A DNA stretch of 56,352 bases from CAKZRD01 sp964549155 (GCA_964549155.1 CAZJUG010000001.1:1-56352); one strand, 5' to 3'. Positions 1 to 8,750 are shown, counted from the first letter of the stretch. Numbers and translations are program-made. The notes: generated from the letters alone by a model not told the origin.

Positions 1-768
1 AATAGATTTATTTTCTAAAAAATTTCTGTAAGGTCCTTCTCCCACAATATCTATTTTCCAGCCTTTACTTTCTAATTCTTTTGCTAATGGTTTTAATGCA
101 TCTAAAATATCTTGAACTCCTTTATTTTCAAATAATCTAGCAACAACCAAGATTCTCTTCTCTTTCTTCATAGGTTTAAATTTGTTTTTATCTATTCCGT
201 TAGGAATAACCTTGAAATTTCCTTGTTTAGTTAAACTTTTTATCTTATCTTGCAAGAAATTAGATGGCGAAACAACAAATTCTGCTTCCTTTACAACTTG
301 TTTCCATTGTATTTTAACCAAAGGATAAATGTATTTAAAACTTCTTTTATTATTATAACCTAAAACATCACTTCCATGACTTGTTACAATATACTTCAAA
401 CCATACTTCTTCTTCAACCAAAGAGCGACAATCCCTGTTGGAATAATAAAATGACAATGACAAACGTCATACTCCTCTTTCTTCATATGCTCTCTAAGAA
501 ACCTCTTCGCAGAAATTATGTAACTCAACTGCTCCCAAGGATGGCAAATCTCTTTCTTCGACCTCAAACAAGGAACTCTGTAAATATTTATTCCGTCTTT
601 TATTTCAAATTTTGGAAGTCCTTTAAAGCCCATTGTTACAACATCCACAGAATGTCCAAGTTTTACATAGCCCTTGGCTAATTCATAAGAAACTGGAGAA
701 GCCCCGCCACCCAACGGCGGAAATTCGTAATTCAACATCAAAATTCTTTTCCTAGTTTTATTACTCAT
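1..768 (-). CDS. GT4-family glycosyltransferase, 3' end cut by the window edge
   Basis: The minus strand is open from an ATG at 768 to the window edge, giving 256 codons of a longer gene. The N-terminus has a glycine-rich donor-site turn (NYEFPPLGGGAS), the middle has VTSHGSD and IPNGIDKNKF, and the last visible part has VVARLFENKGVQDIL and VGEGP. These are landmarks of GT-B fold, GT4-type sugar transferases that move a nucleotide-activated sugar onto a lipid or glycan at the cytoplasmic membrane face. The neighbouring GT2 and GT39-like genes suggest surface glycan or protein glycosylation work. The C-terminal donor-binding residues lie outside the window. The exact sugar cannot be told. Confidence 0.9.
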   Translation of the reverse strand, partial: MSNKTRKRILMLNYEFPPLGGGASPVSYELAKGYVKLGHSVDVVTMGFKGLPKFEIKDGINIYRVPCLRSKKEICHPWEQLSYIISAKRFLREHMKKEEYDVCHCHFIIPTGIVALWLKKKYGLKYIVTSHGSDVLGYNNKRSFKYIYPLVKIQWKQVVKEAEFVVSPSNFLQDKIKSLTKQGNFKVIPNGIDKNKFKPMKKEKRILVVARLFENKGVQDILDALKPLAKELESKGWKIDIVGEGPYRNFLENKSI

Positions 769-867
769 AAAAAACAAACACTTAGCTATATTTTAAACTT
801 ATCCTATGTAGTACATAGTCAAACAAATGCCCAACCTAAGCAGAACATAGTGCTCACCGAAAAGCTT

Positions 868-874
868 TTATATG
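868..874 (+). promoter_or_regulatory. TATA box of the 895-1158 RNA
   Basis: TTTATAT lies 24-26 nt before position 895, where a stable fold begins. This is the same spacing seen before other genes in the window. No start codon follows at the expected distance, which favours a non-coding transcript. Confidence 0.45.
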
Positions 875-894
875 TCATTTTACTAAGTATTTTA

Positions 895-1158
895 GGCAGT
901 AATATCGGCTTGGCGTTTCATCTCTTGATGGGACAAGAAGTGCTACGGTTCTTTGAACCCTGGTTACTGCTATCATTTTCTTATTAATTTAATTAACTCC
1001 TCTAATTTGTGCAATCAACGGACATATGTCCCACCGAAAGTCTTAAAAACCAGGTATACCTTCTCTAAATAGGCAGACTGGACCCCGGAAAAGCCTTATG
1101 TATTTAAGGTATCCAACGCGTATGCGTGTAATTGGTTGGGAAAATCCACCACCTGCCT
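895..1158 (+). ncRNA. Unassigned structured RNA, two domains
   Basis: This 390-nt gap has no gene but folds strongly. The 5' domain closes by GCAGTAA (897-903) with TTACTGC (964-970) and contains the hairpins CATC/GATG (920-931) and GGTTC/GAACC (949-960). The 3' domain closes by AGGCAG (1071-1076) with CTGCCT (1153-1158), extended by TGGA/TCCA, and holds hairpins at 1092-1110 and 1113-1139. GGACATATGTCC (1020-1031) is a perfect palindrome between the domains. AGGCAG also occurs at 895-900, so the 3' CTGCCT could instead close the whole molecule. I did not find the conserved cores of RNase P RNA, SRP RNA or 5S rRNA. It ends directly at the stop codon of the convergent gene at 1159. Its function is unknown. 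Confidence 0.5.
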
Positions 1159-1692
1159 TCATATTTCTTTATCTATCTCTTCCCATTTATCTTTTACCTT
1201 TCGATAATTTATCTCAACAATCTCTAGCCTAACTCCTCTTTGTTTTCTAAATTCCGATTTTAAACCTTTCTTTCGATAAATATTTGCTATGTTATCTGCA
1301 TAAGACTTCAATTTGAGATCCCCACTAATTCTCCTTAGCTCGTTCAAACAAGTTATATTCTTTTTTAAATAATCTGAATTATCTCTAAAAAGAAGATCAA
1401 GATAACTTTTAACGGAAACATATTTTTCATCATTACAAATAACAAGATTCTCAAACAGATCCAAATTATCTTTAATTAGGTAGTAGATGCAGATAGCATA
1501 CATTCTTTCATAATCTTCCTCACAATGCAAATCTCGCTTCAATTCTTTCTTTAAATTATTTGATAAAATCATCCCCTTATGTTCCTGAGTTGGTATTACT
1601 TTAAATGCGATAGCACTATCTCCGATTTGATAGAACCTTCTGCTCGTATCAATATGCATAGTTCTACCCGAAAAATGATTCATCTCTTTCAT
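1159..1692 (-). CDS. Hypothetical protein, 177 aa
   Basis: I do not recognise this protein. It is charged and appears soluble, with no membrane segment, and its C-terminal third is rich in Lys and Arg. The frame extends upstream to an ATG at 1713. However, a TATA box (TTTTAAAT, 1715-1722) is centred 26 nt before the ATG at 1692, so the shorter, leaderless start is preferred. It follows the GT2 gene on the same strand but has its own promoter. Its stop codon abuts the 3' end of the structured RNA on the other strand. Confidence 0.6.
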   Translation of the reverse strand: MKEMNHFSGRTMHIDTSRRFYQIGDSAIAFKVIPTQEHKGMILSNNLKKELKRDLHCEEDYERMYAICIYYLIKDNLDLFENLVICNDEKYVSVKSYLDLLFRDNSDYLKKNITCLNELRRISGDLKLKSYADNIANIYRKKGLKSEFRKQRGVRLEIVEINYRKVKDKWEEIDKEI

Positions 1693-1745
1693 AAAGAAGG
1701 ATAAACTAAACAAGTTTTAAATCTTTGCTCCCAATTCCAAAAAAA

Positions 1746-2684
1746 TCATCTCGCCCTAACTTCTCTAACATGATATCTTCTTTCAGTTGGAGAGCTATTC
1801 AAATAAATCTTGATAAGCAAATCCATCAAGATACCAAAACTAAAGAACATTATTCCAGCCAATAAGAAGAATATTGCTAAAAAGAACCACCCGTTCCTAT
1901 TCAATGAAAGCCCCTCAAATATTCTTGTGTAAATAGCATAAAGTCCAGAACATAAACCAATTAATATACTAATCCAACTCATTCTTCCAAAGATATGCAA
2001 CGGCCTTTGGGAATATTTAGATATAAAAGAGATATAAACCAAATCTAAGAAGCCTCTTTCTGCTTTGGAATAATTGTACTTAGAAACTCCATGCTCTCTT
2101 TTCCTATCGTTCACAACAACTTCTCCAATCTTGAAACCCTTCCATTTCAACAAGGCAAGAATATATCTGTGCATCTCCCCCTGTAAATCCAAACTTTTCG
2201 CAGCCTCTGCAGTGTAAACTCTCAATGTACAACCGGTATCGTGAACTTGGTCTTTTATCAAAACTTTTCTCATCAGCCTTCCGATTCTAGTTAAAATCTT
2301 GATTCCTTTCTTGTCTGCTCTTGTCTTTCTCCACCCAGCAACAACATCCAATCCTTCTTTTTTCATCTTGTCAAGTAATTTTGGAATGTCGGCCGGATCA
2401 TTCTGTCCATCTCCATCCAAGGAAATAATTATTTTACCTTCCGCTGCCTTAAATCCGGCATCTAGTGCAGTTGCCTGACCATAGTTCCGATTCAACTTGA
2501 TTATTTTAACACCTTTCAAACTTGTAAGTTCTTTAATAGAACCATCAGTTGAGTAATCATCAACATAAATAACCTCAAATGTTCCCAAGTCAGACATGAC
2601 ATTTTTTATTTCTCTATCGAGTTTCCTCAAGTTCCCTTCCTCATTATAAATCGGAACTACAACAGAATAATCAACTTTATCCAT
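1746..2684 (-). CDS. GT2-family glycosyltransferase, dolichol-phosphate sugar synthase type
   Basis: A 312-residue GT-A enzyme that probably transfers a sugar from a nucleotide donor to a polyprenyl phosphate. SVVVPIYNEEGNL opens the fold, YVDDYSTDGS is the second nucleotide-binding strand, and DGDGQNDP (residues 90-97) is the metal-binding DxD region. Two hydrophobic helices near residues 235-255 and 265-295 anchor the C-terminus, as in DPMS/GtrB-type proteins. A TATA box (TTTTAAAT, 2707-2714) lies 26 nt before the ATG, so the transcript looks leaderless. The lipid-linked sugar it makes could feed the GT39-like enzyme encoded at 3847; that link is an inference. Confidence 0.9.
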   Translation of the reverse strand: MDKVDYSVVVPIYNEEGNLRKLDREIKNVMSDLGTFEVIYVDDYSTDGSIKELTSLKGVKIIKLNRNYGQATALDAGFKAAEGKIIISLDGDGQNDPADIPKLLDKMKKEGLDVVAGWRKTRADKKGIKILTRIGRLMRKVLIKDQVHDTGCTLRVYTAEAAKSLDLQGEMHRYILALLKWKGFKIGEVVVNDRKREHGVSKYNYSKAERGFLDLVYISFISKYSQRPLHIFGRMSWISILIGLCSGLYAIYTRIFEGLSLNRNGWFFLAIFFLLAGIMFFSFGILMDLLIKIYLNSSPTERRYHVREVRAR

Positions 2685-2722
2685 AGGATAGTTAAAAAGT
2701 TGAACCTTTTAAATATTACTAC

Positions 2723-2767
2723 TTTGATACAATAAACAAAAGATTTAAATAGTATCAAATAGATACT
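2723..2767 (+). promoter_or_regulatory. Palindromic operator around the TATA box of the MNT/HEPN operon
   Basis: TTTGATAC (2723-2730) and GTATCAAA (2752-2759) are perfect inverted repeats. They flank the TATA box ATTTAAAT (2743-2750). A second, overlapping palindrome, AGTATC/GATACT, spans 2751-2767, and a partial third half-site AGTATT sits at 2772. A protein bound here would block TBP or polymerase. The first gene of the operon encodes a winged-helix domain, so autoregulation is the natural reading. Confidence 0.7.
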
Positions 2768-2781
2768 AATTAGTATTAAAA

Positions 2782-3342
2782 ATGGACTACATAAACAAGA
2801 ATACTCTAAAAATCGTTGAAGTTCTTGAAGAGAAGGAACTATATTTCAATGCGATTTATGAAAAAACAGGCATAAAGAGCAAGAACAATCTCTTGAAAAA
2901 TTTGGGCCTTTTATTCAAAAACACTATTTTAAACAGAAAAGCCAATAAATCAAATACCTACTACTCTTTGAACTATCAAAATCAAATAACTTTATCCATG
3001 CTTGATCTGATAAATAAAGAGAAGTTTGAAAAATTACCATTCCCTATAAAAAGAAGTGTTCTGGATTCAATTAAAACAACAAATCCCAAGGTAGCAATTC
3101 TTTTTGGTTCACATGCAAAAGGCAATTACAAAAAAGAGAGTGATATTGACTTAATTCTTGTCGATTCTAATAAAGACAAAAAGAGAATCCAAGAAGTTCA
3201 AGAAAAGTACGGAACAAAAATAAATCCTGTTTTTATTTCACTACAGGAATTGAGTTCAACTAACGAGTCTTTAACACACATTTTAAAAACAGGTTTTCCA
3301 TTAGTTGGGAAGGAGTATTTTTATGAAAAACAAGAAATTTGA
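2782..3342 (+). CDS. Winged-helix plus MNT-type nucleotidyltransferase
   Basis: A 186-residue protein with two parts. Residues 1-65 look like a winged-helix DNA-binding domain. Residues 90-180 are a minimal nucleotidyltransferase domain with the LFGSHAKGN turn (GS at 109-110) and the metal site SDIDLILV (D121, D123). Proteins of this class (MntA-like) partner with HEPN proteins and can neutralise them by nucleotidylation. The next gene encodes a HEPN-like protein and overlaps this one by 20 nt. The fused DNA-binding domain and the palindromic operator upstream point to an autoregulated toxin-antitoxin-like module. Confidence 0.8.
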   Translation: MDYINKNTLKIVEVLEEKELYFNAIYEKTGIKSKNNLLKNLGLLFKNTILNRKANKSNTYYSLNYQNQITLSMLDLINKEKFEKLPFPIKRSVLDSIKTTNPKVAILFGSHAKGNYKKESDIDLILVDSNKDKKRIQEVQEKYGTKINPVFISLQELSSTNESLTHILKTGFPLVGKEYFYEKQEI

Positions 3343-3850
3343 TTGGAAAATTTGGTTTATGTCTAAGAAAGAAGTTGAAAATAGTTTTGAATTTTATTTG
3401 CACAAACAACAAATAAATTCTGAAAAAGAAACAGAGTTCTTGTCAAAATCACACTTAAAGAAAGCCGAAGACAATCTTAAATTCACAAATTTTTTGAAAA
3501 ACAATAAGAAGTTTTATGATTGGATAATTGTAGGAAGCTATTATACAATTTATCATTCTGCCTTAGCTCTAATAACTAAAAAAGGATTTTCATCAAAAAA
3601 CCATCTTGCAACACTTTGTACTTTAATAAAATTCTATTATTTCCCCGATAATAAATTAACAAAACAAGACATTGAATTGGTTTCTAAATCAAATTTAGAG
3701 AAGGAAGAAATAAGCTATTTTGCTTATGCTAAGTCCAAAAGAGAAATTGCTTCTTATGGAATCAGCGAAGAATTTAATAAACAAGAAGCAGAAGACTTAC
3801 TTGAAAAAACAATAGAATTTTTAAATAAAACAAGAGAGATCTTGGGATGA
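3323..3850 (+). CDS. HEPN-domain protein, UPF0332-like
   Basis: A 175-residue helical protein. The ATG at 3323 has an AGGAG seven bases upstream (3311-3315), so it is preferred over the in-frame ATG at 3305. The body contains KAEDNLKF, a central GSYYTIYHSALAL helix and a C-terminal KSKREIASYG stretch followed by a long helix. This matches the HEPN layout of UPF0332-type proteins. The RNase motif of HepT-type toxins (Arg-x4-6-His) is not present, because no His follows the Arg. It may therefore be a non-toxic partner or use other residues. It overlaps both neighbours: the MNT gene, and the GT39 gene by ATGA. Confidence 0.65.
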   Translation: MKNKKFDWKIWFMSKKEVENSFEFYLHKQQINSEKETEFLSKSHLKKAEDNLKFTNFLKNNKKFYDWIIVGSYYTIYHSALALITKKGFSSKNHLATLCTLIKFYYFPDNKLTKQDIELVSKSNLEKEEISYFAYAKSKREIASYGISEEFNKQEAEDLLEKTIEFLNKTREILG

Positions 3851-5247
3851 AAAAACCTAAAAAAATTAACTGGGAAATAATTGCTTTAATAGCAATTCTA
3901 GTTTTTGGTTTGTTCCTAAGAGTTTATTCTTTAGGAAGTTCTCCTTTCTGGATTGATGAATCAATATCGACAAATGCGGCAAAACAAGTTCTAAAAATAG
4001 GATTTCCAGTTTCAGATTCAGGAATGTCTCACGGAGCTTACTTTCTCCACACTTCAATGGCTTTCTTCATGCTTTTCGGTGAAACAGAATTCTTCGCAAG
4101 AATTGTTTCAGTAATCTTCGGTTTACTAACAATCTTTCTAGCCTACAAAATAGGAAAAGGGTATTCAACCTCAACAGGTTTAATCTCCGCCCTACTCTTC
4201 TCTGTATTCTACTTAGAAGTATTCTTTTCCAGACAATCCAGATATTACCAACTTTTACAATTGGCTTTCTTTGCTTCCTTATATTTCTTATACAGATCTA
4301 AAGACAAGAAGCTTTTCCTAATCCCTTCAATATTATGCTTCTTTATAGCTCTAGACACACATCTTCAAGCATTAGTTCTAGCTCCTTTCTTGATTCTCCA
4401 CATTATAATCTACAATAGAAAGCAATCTTGGTCTGCTATCTTCCCCGTAATTCCTTTAGTAAGAAGAGCTCTCAGAGTCCCAGGCTTAACCTCTCAATCT
4501 GTGGAATCCACAACAAATTACGCTTCGAGATATTTGATGAATTTCAAGAATTCTCTCTTTTTGTTATTTTTGGCAATTCCAGGAATAATCTTTGGTTTCA
4601 CAAAAAAGAAAAGACTATCTTTCTTAATGCTAATTCCAGCAATCATTGCTTTGGTTGGAACATTTTCACTTAAAACCTATGCTTTGAGATACTCCTACCT
4701 GTTTGTCTTTCCTCTTCTGTTATTTGTAGCAATCTTGTTTGGATTTCTTTACGATAAATACGGAAAACAAATGTTGATTCCATTATTATTAATAATCTTG
4801 ATTCCCTCCAACATATTCTTCCCACAAACTTACACAACAATTCTCTCCCCAGTAGATTATCAACTTAATGATCCTTCTGCTCCAATCACAGATTATAAAA
4901 ATCTTCCAGAAGAATTAAAACAAAAAATGCATTCGAATGTTTTAATTTCCTATTTCCCTTCTGATGTCGAGTTCTACATAAAAAAGCCAGACTTTATAGT
5001 CCCCTTCAATTTCAATGGCCTGAGCCCAGATCAATCTTCAATTAATAATTCTAAACAACAACTAGTGGATAGATATTCTGGCTCCCCCATACTAACAGAA
5101 AGACATTCAGGAACTTACTTCCTAACAGCAGACAAATTCTCTGTATCAAAACTCTTCCCAGAACAAAGACAATTCCTCCAAGAATTAACAGACGATTGTG
5201 AGAAAGTGTATTCTAGTTTTGATTTAGAAGTATGGAAATGTAACTAG
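3847..5247 (+). CDS. GT39-like polytopic membrane glycosyltransferase
   Basis: A 466-residue integral membrane protein with about nine hydrophobic segments and a soluble C-terminal part from about residue 345. The first loop carries FWIDES (D37, E38), the usual acidic catalytic loop of PMT/ArnT-type (GT-C) enzymes, which take sugars from polyprenyl-phosphate carriers outside the membrane. RQSRYYQLL follows in the third loop region. Its ATGA start overlaps the stop of the HEPN gene, so the two are translated together. The acceptor is unknown; surface proteins or lipids are likely. Confidence 0.85.
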   Translation: MKKPKKINWEIIALIAILVFGLFLRVYSLGSSPFWIDESISTNAAKQVLKIGFPVSDSGMSHGAYFLHTSMAFFMLFGETEFFARIVSVIFGLLTIFLAYKIGKGYSTSTGLISALLFSVFYLEVFFSRQSRYYQLLQLAFFASLYFLYRSKDKKLFLIPSILCFFIALDTHLQALVLAPFLILHIIIYNRKQSWSAIFPVIPLVRRALRVPGLTSQSVESTTNYASRYLMNFKNSLFLLFLAIPGIIFGFTKKKRLSFLMLIPAIIALVGTFSLKTYALRYSYLFVFPLLLFVAILFGFLYDKYGKQMLIPLLLIILIPSNIFFPQTYTTILSPVDYQLNDPSAPITDYKNLPEELKQKMHSNVLISYFPSDVEFYIKKPDFIVPFNFNGLSPDQSSINNSKQQLVDRYSGSPILTERHSGTYFLTADKFSVSKLFPEQRQFLQELTDDCEKVYSSFDLEVWKCN

Positions 5248-5310
5248 TAGCGAGATTTGATGGGAAAGGTTAAAAATCCCTGATTTGAGAAAATTCCATC
5301 CCAATAATCC

Positions 5311-5317
5311 TTATAAA
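5311..5317 (+). promoter_or_regulatory. TATA box of mre11-rad50
   Basis: TTATAAA is centred 26 nt before the ATG at 5340, so the mre11-rad50 transcript is predicted to start at or next to the start codon. Confidence 0.6.
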
Positions 5318-5339
5318 CTCTTCATCATTTTTTTAGAAT

Positions 5340-6527
5340 ATGATAAAATTTGCACATTTTGCAGACTGTCATTTGGGCGGTTGGAGACAAGAAGAACTTC
5401 AAAAATTGAATTTGAACTCATTTAGAAAAGCCATAGAGACCGCTATTTCTGAAAAAGTAGATTTTATACTTATAGCTGGAGATTTGTTTGATTCTGCTTA
5501 TCCTCCAATTGAAATATTGAAAGAAACCTTTGTTGAGTTTAAGAAAGTGAAAGAGGCTGGGATTCCTATTTTTATAATTGCAGGGAGCCATGATTTTTCC
5601 GCTTCTGGAAAGACATTTTTAGAAGTTTTAGAAAAGGCAGGATTTTGTGAAAATGTGCAAAAAATGGAAGTTGACAATGAAGGAAAGTTTAAGTTGAAGC
5701 CCACTTTTTTTAAGGAGATTGCTATTTTTGGATATTCGGGTAAAAAGTCTGGGATGGAAATAGATGACTTGAAGAAGGTTTATTTTGACTCTGTCAATCC
5801 ATTTGTTATATTCATGTTACATACCACTATTAAAGATGTAGTCGGAACTATTCCAATGGATTCTGTAGATAAATCAGAATTACCTGTTGCAGATTATTAT
5901 GCAATGGGCCACATTCATCAAGTATTCAAAAAGGAAGAAGGGAAGTCAGTTTATGTTTATCCAGGTCCGATATTCCCAAATAACTTTCAAGAATTGGTGG
6001 ACTTGGGTTGCGGAAGCTTGGAGATTGTAGAGCTAGATAGGGGGATAATAAAATCAAAAAATGTTAAACTTGGATTGATTAATAAAGCATATTTAGAAAT
6101 TGAAATCGAAGACGGATTAAGTGCAACAGATAAGATTATAGGAGAAATAGATAAACTAAATCTCAAGGATAAAATATTTCTGCTTAAATTGAAAGGAATT
6201 TTGAAAAAAGGCAAAAGTGGAGATATTAGATTTAATGAAATTGAAGAATTTGTTACTAAAAAAGGAGCATACTGTTTTCTTAGGAATATTTCCTCAATAA
6301 CAAATCAAGATGAAGAAATTGAAATAGATGTGAAAGAAATAGAGAATATAGAAGAACAAATATTTCAAGATTACTCTATGAAAAATCCCCACGATTTTAA
6401 TAAATTTCTCCCAGAACTATTAAAAACATTGTCTATTGAAAAAAATGAAGATGAAAAGAACAATTTGTTTGAAGAAAGATTGATTTTAGAATTAAAAAGT
6501 GCATTGAAACTTGGAGAAATAATATGA
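5340..6527 (+). CDS. mre11: DNA double-strand break repair nuclease Mre11
   Basis: A 395-residue calcineurin-like phosphoesterase that acts with Rad50 to process DNA ends. The metal-binding motifs are all visible: ADCHLG (D9, H11), AGDLFD (48-51), AGSHD (82-85, Ser in place of the more common Asn), LHTT (H161) and GHIHQ (190-193). The C-terminal half is the capping and Rad50-binding region. The gene overlaps rad50 by ATGA. No HerA or NurA gene follows, unlike the four-gene operon of many archaea. The start is leaderless, with a TATA box at 5311. Confidence 0.95.
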   Translation: MIKFAHFADCHLGGWRQEELQKLNLNSFRKAIETAISEKVDFILIAGDLFDSAYPPIEILKETFVEFKKVKEAGIPIFIIAGSHDFSASGKTFLEVLEKAGFCENVQKMEVDNEGKFKLKPTFFKEIAIFGYSGKKSGMEIDDLKKVYFDSVNPFVIFMLHTTIKDVVGTIPMDSVDKSELPVADYYAMGHIHQVFKKEEGKSVYVYPGPIFPNNFQELVDLGCGSLEIVELDRGIIKSKNVKLGLINKAYLEIEIEDGLSATDKIIGEIDKLNLKDKIFLLKLKGILKKGKSGDIRFNEIEEFVTKKGAYCFLRNISSITNQDEEIEIDVKEIENIEEQIFQDYSMKNPHDFNKFLPELLKTLSIEKNEDEKNNLFEERLILELKSALKLGEII

Positions 6528-8581
6528 GAATAAAAAGTTTAAGATTGGTTAATGTGAGGAGTTATAAAGAATTGAATATCTCATTCCCAGAAGGTTCTGT
6601 TCTGTTAAGTGGTGATGTTGGAGCAGGAAAAACATCAATTCTTTTAGGTCTCCAATTTGGATTATTTGGTTTGCAACCAGGACAAAAGGGTTCTTCAATA
6701 TTAAAGAATGGTGAAGAAAATGCAGAAGTTAACCTGGGTATGGAGATTGATGGCCGAGATATACTAATCGAAAGAACTATAAAAAAATCAAAAAATGGTG
6801 CGATAACTCAAGAGACAAATAAGATTACAATTGATGGAAAGATAGAAGAGCTATCAACCTCAGAAATGAGAGCAAGAGTTATATCTCTTTTAGGTTATCC
6901 AAAAGAATTTACGAAGAAGTCGGATCTTTTGTATAGGTTTACGGTTTACACACCTCAAGAAGGTATGAAAGAGATAATACAAGAGAAATCTGATGTGAGG
7001 CTGGACTTACTTAGACATATCTTTGGAATAGATAGATACAAGAGAATAAAAGAAAATGCAACATTCTTAGTTCAAAAACTAAAGGAAAATATAAAGATAA
7101 AAGAAGGTCTTTGTTCAGATATCCCTACATTAAAGGAAAGGTTAGTTCTAGAAAGAGAGAGAAAGATAAAGAGAACTAAGGAAAATAATGACTTATCCAT
7201 TGAGATATCAAAAATTCAATCTCAAATCGGAGCTCTTGAAATAGAAATTAATAAACTGAAAAAGGATATTGAAGAAAAGCAGAAGATAGAAAGAGAAATC
7301 TCAAGAAAAGAAACTGAACTTGAAGGGAAAAAACTACTTTCGGCAAGAGTAGAAAGAGAAATAAACTCTCTTAAAGAGCAGTTGACAAATAAGATAGAAT
7401 TCAAACAAGAAGAACTTGAATCTGTAAGCACTTTATTGAACAAACATAAAAAGATAAGGGAAGAAATGAGGGAGAGATTTGTTATTGTTAATTCTAGGAT
7501 TTCGGTTCTTATGTCTGAAAGAGAAAATGCTTTGAAAAGAAAAGAGAAAGTCAATTCTATGGAAAATTGTCCTACTTGTTTTCAAAGAGTAAGTGAAGAG
7601 CATAAGGAGAAAATATCTAAAACGGCAGGTTATGATATAGAAGAAATTGATAGGGAAATAGAACCCCTCTATGCAGAAAAAGAACAAATTTTGAAAGACA
7701 TTGATAAAGAAAGAGTAATGATAGAAGGGTATGAATCAGATAAATTGAAGCTAGAGAGAGATAAAATAAAAAATGAAAATTTGAAATCTATTGATATAAA
7801 ATTAAAAAGTGAGGTTTTCGTTTTAGAAAGAATTTTAATTGAAAAAAATGAACTTATCAACAAAACAGAAGAGCTTAGAAAGAAAATGGCCTCTTTTTCT
7901 GATGTGAGTGAGGTCTTTGAATCTGAAAATGGAAAATTAGATGAACTAAATAAAATATTAAGAAGGACAGACATATCTTTTGCGGAGAATAGAAAGGAAA
8001 TTGATTTATTGTTGGAAAGAATAGAATTTGATGAAAAAGAAATTACAAAAAAGGAAAAAATAAGGGCTGATGCAAATTATCTACGAGAACTTCTTGATTG
8101 GATTGAAAATAAATTTCTGAGTTTGATTTCTTTTACAGAAAGAAATGTCCTAGCAAAGATAAGACATGATTTTTCAAAGTTATTTTCAGAATGGTTCTCA
8201 ATGCTTGTTACAGATTCGCTAAATGTAGAACTTGATGAAGACTTTACTCCCGTAATCTACAACCAAGACTATCAGATAGAATATGGATTTTTATCTGGCG
8301 GGGAAAGAACTGCAGTAGCACTGGCTTATAGACTTGCATTAAACCAAATGATTAACTCTGTATTTTCTGAGATAAAAACAAAAGATTTAATCCTCCTTGA
8401 TGAACCCACAGATGGATTTTCAGAAAGACAATTAGACAAGATAAGAGACATATTTGAACAGCTACATTCTAAGCAGATGATTTTAGTTAGCCATGAGCAA
8501 AAAATAGAAGGTTTTGTGGATAATGTTATTAGAATTAAGAAAGACGAAAGTAGTCGGGTTGAGAACTCGGAGGATCTATGA
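6524..8581 (+). CDS. rad50: DNA repair ATPase Rad50, short form
   Basis: A 685-residue SMC-like ATPase that tethers and unwinds DNA ends with Mre11. Walker A is GDVGAGKTS (residues 30-38). A long coiled coil runs from about 165 to 560, with the zinc hook CPTC near residue 348. The ABC signature LSGGER lies near 590 and Walker B LILLDEPTDG near 623. At 685 residues it is clearly shorter than the roughly 850-900 of typical archaeal Rad50, mainly through shorter coiled-coil arms. It is translationally coupled to mre11. A weak minus-strand frame overlaps its 3' end. Confidence 0.95.
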   Translation: MRIKSLRLVNVRSYKELNISFPEGSVLLSGDVGAGKTSILLGLQFGLFGLQPGQKGSSILKNGEENAEVNLGMEIDGRDILIERTIKKSKNGAITQETNKITIDGKIEELSTSEMRARVISLLGYPKEFTKKSDLLYRFTVYTPQEGMKEIIQEKSDVRLDLLRHIFGIDRYKRIKENATFLVQKLKENIKIKEGLCSDIPTLKERLVLERERKIKRTKENNDLSIEISKIQSQIGALEIEINKLKKDIEEKQKIEREISRKETELEGKKLLSARVEREINSLKEQLTNKIEFKQEELESVSTLLNKHKKIREEMRERFVIVNSRISVLMSERENALKRKEKVNSMENCPTCFQRVSEEHKEKISKTAGYDIEEIDREIEPLYAEKEQILKDIDKERVMIEGYESDKLKLERDKIKNENLKSIDIKLKSEVFVLERILIEKNELINKTEELRKKMASFSDVSEVFESENGKLDELNKILRRTDISFAENRKEIDLLLERIEFDEKEITKKEKIRADANYLRELLDWIENKFLSLISFTERNVLAKIRHDFSKLFSEWFSMLVTDSLNVELDEDFTPVIYNQDYQIEYGFLSGGERTAVALAYRLALNQMINSVFSEIKTKDLILLDEPTDGFSERQLDKIRDIFEQLHSKQMILVSHEQKIEGFVDNVIRIKKDESSRVENSEDL

Positions 8582-8750
8582 AAGCCATTGCAAAGGGTTC
8601 CATCTCCTTACCAAGATAGCTTCTTTCTAAAATAGAATAGTCTTGTCTAATATTGTCTATTTCCTGTAAATCTCTGTCTGAAATCTTTCTAGAAGTGTTT
8701 TCTAAAAAATCGTTAAGAAGGTGTTCTATACATGAAGCTCTGATTTTCAA
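8535..8750 (-). CDS. Doubtful small protein, 71 aa
   Basis: This minus-strand frame starts at a TTG and overlaps the last 47 bases of rad50. Its composition is protein-like (charged helices, ISDRDLQEIDNIRQDY), but I see neither a clear TATA box at the right distance nor a Shine-Dalgarno sequence. The region 8582-8831 otherwise holds no recognisable feature. It could be a real short gene with a non-ATG start or a chance frame. Confidence 0.25.
   Translation of the reverse strand: MKIRASCIEHLLNDFLENTSRKISDRDLQEIDNIRQDYSILERSYLGKEMEPFAMAFIDPPSSQPDYFRLS

Noticed and set aside
376..681. Plus-strand frame opposite the first glycosyltransferase
   Set aside because: The minus strand encodes a clear GT4 enzyme, and the plus frame has no domain and no promoter.
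895..1158. RNase P RNA
   Set aside because: GAAAGTC at 1035 and GGAAAAGCCTTA at 1087 loosely recall the P4 strands, but they do not pair and the universal core is missing.
5253..5300. Possible C/D box RNA before mre11
   Set aside because: There are TGATG-like and CTGA-like strings, but no pair with correct C/D spacing.
7222..7974. Three antisense frames within rad50
   Set aside because: They mirror the Lys/Glu codons of the coiled coil and are Ser/Phe-rich, as expected of a shadow.
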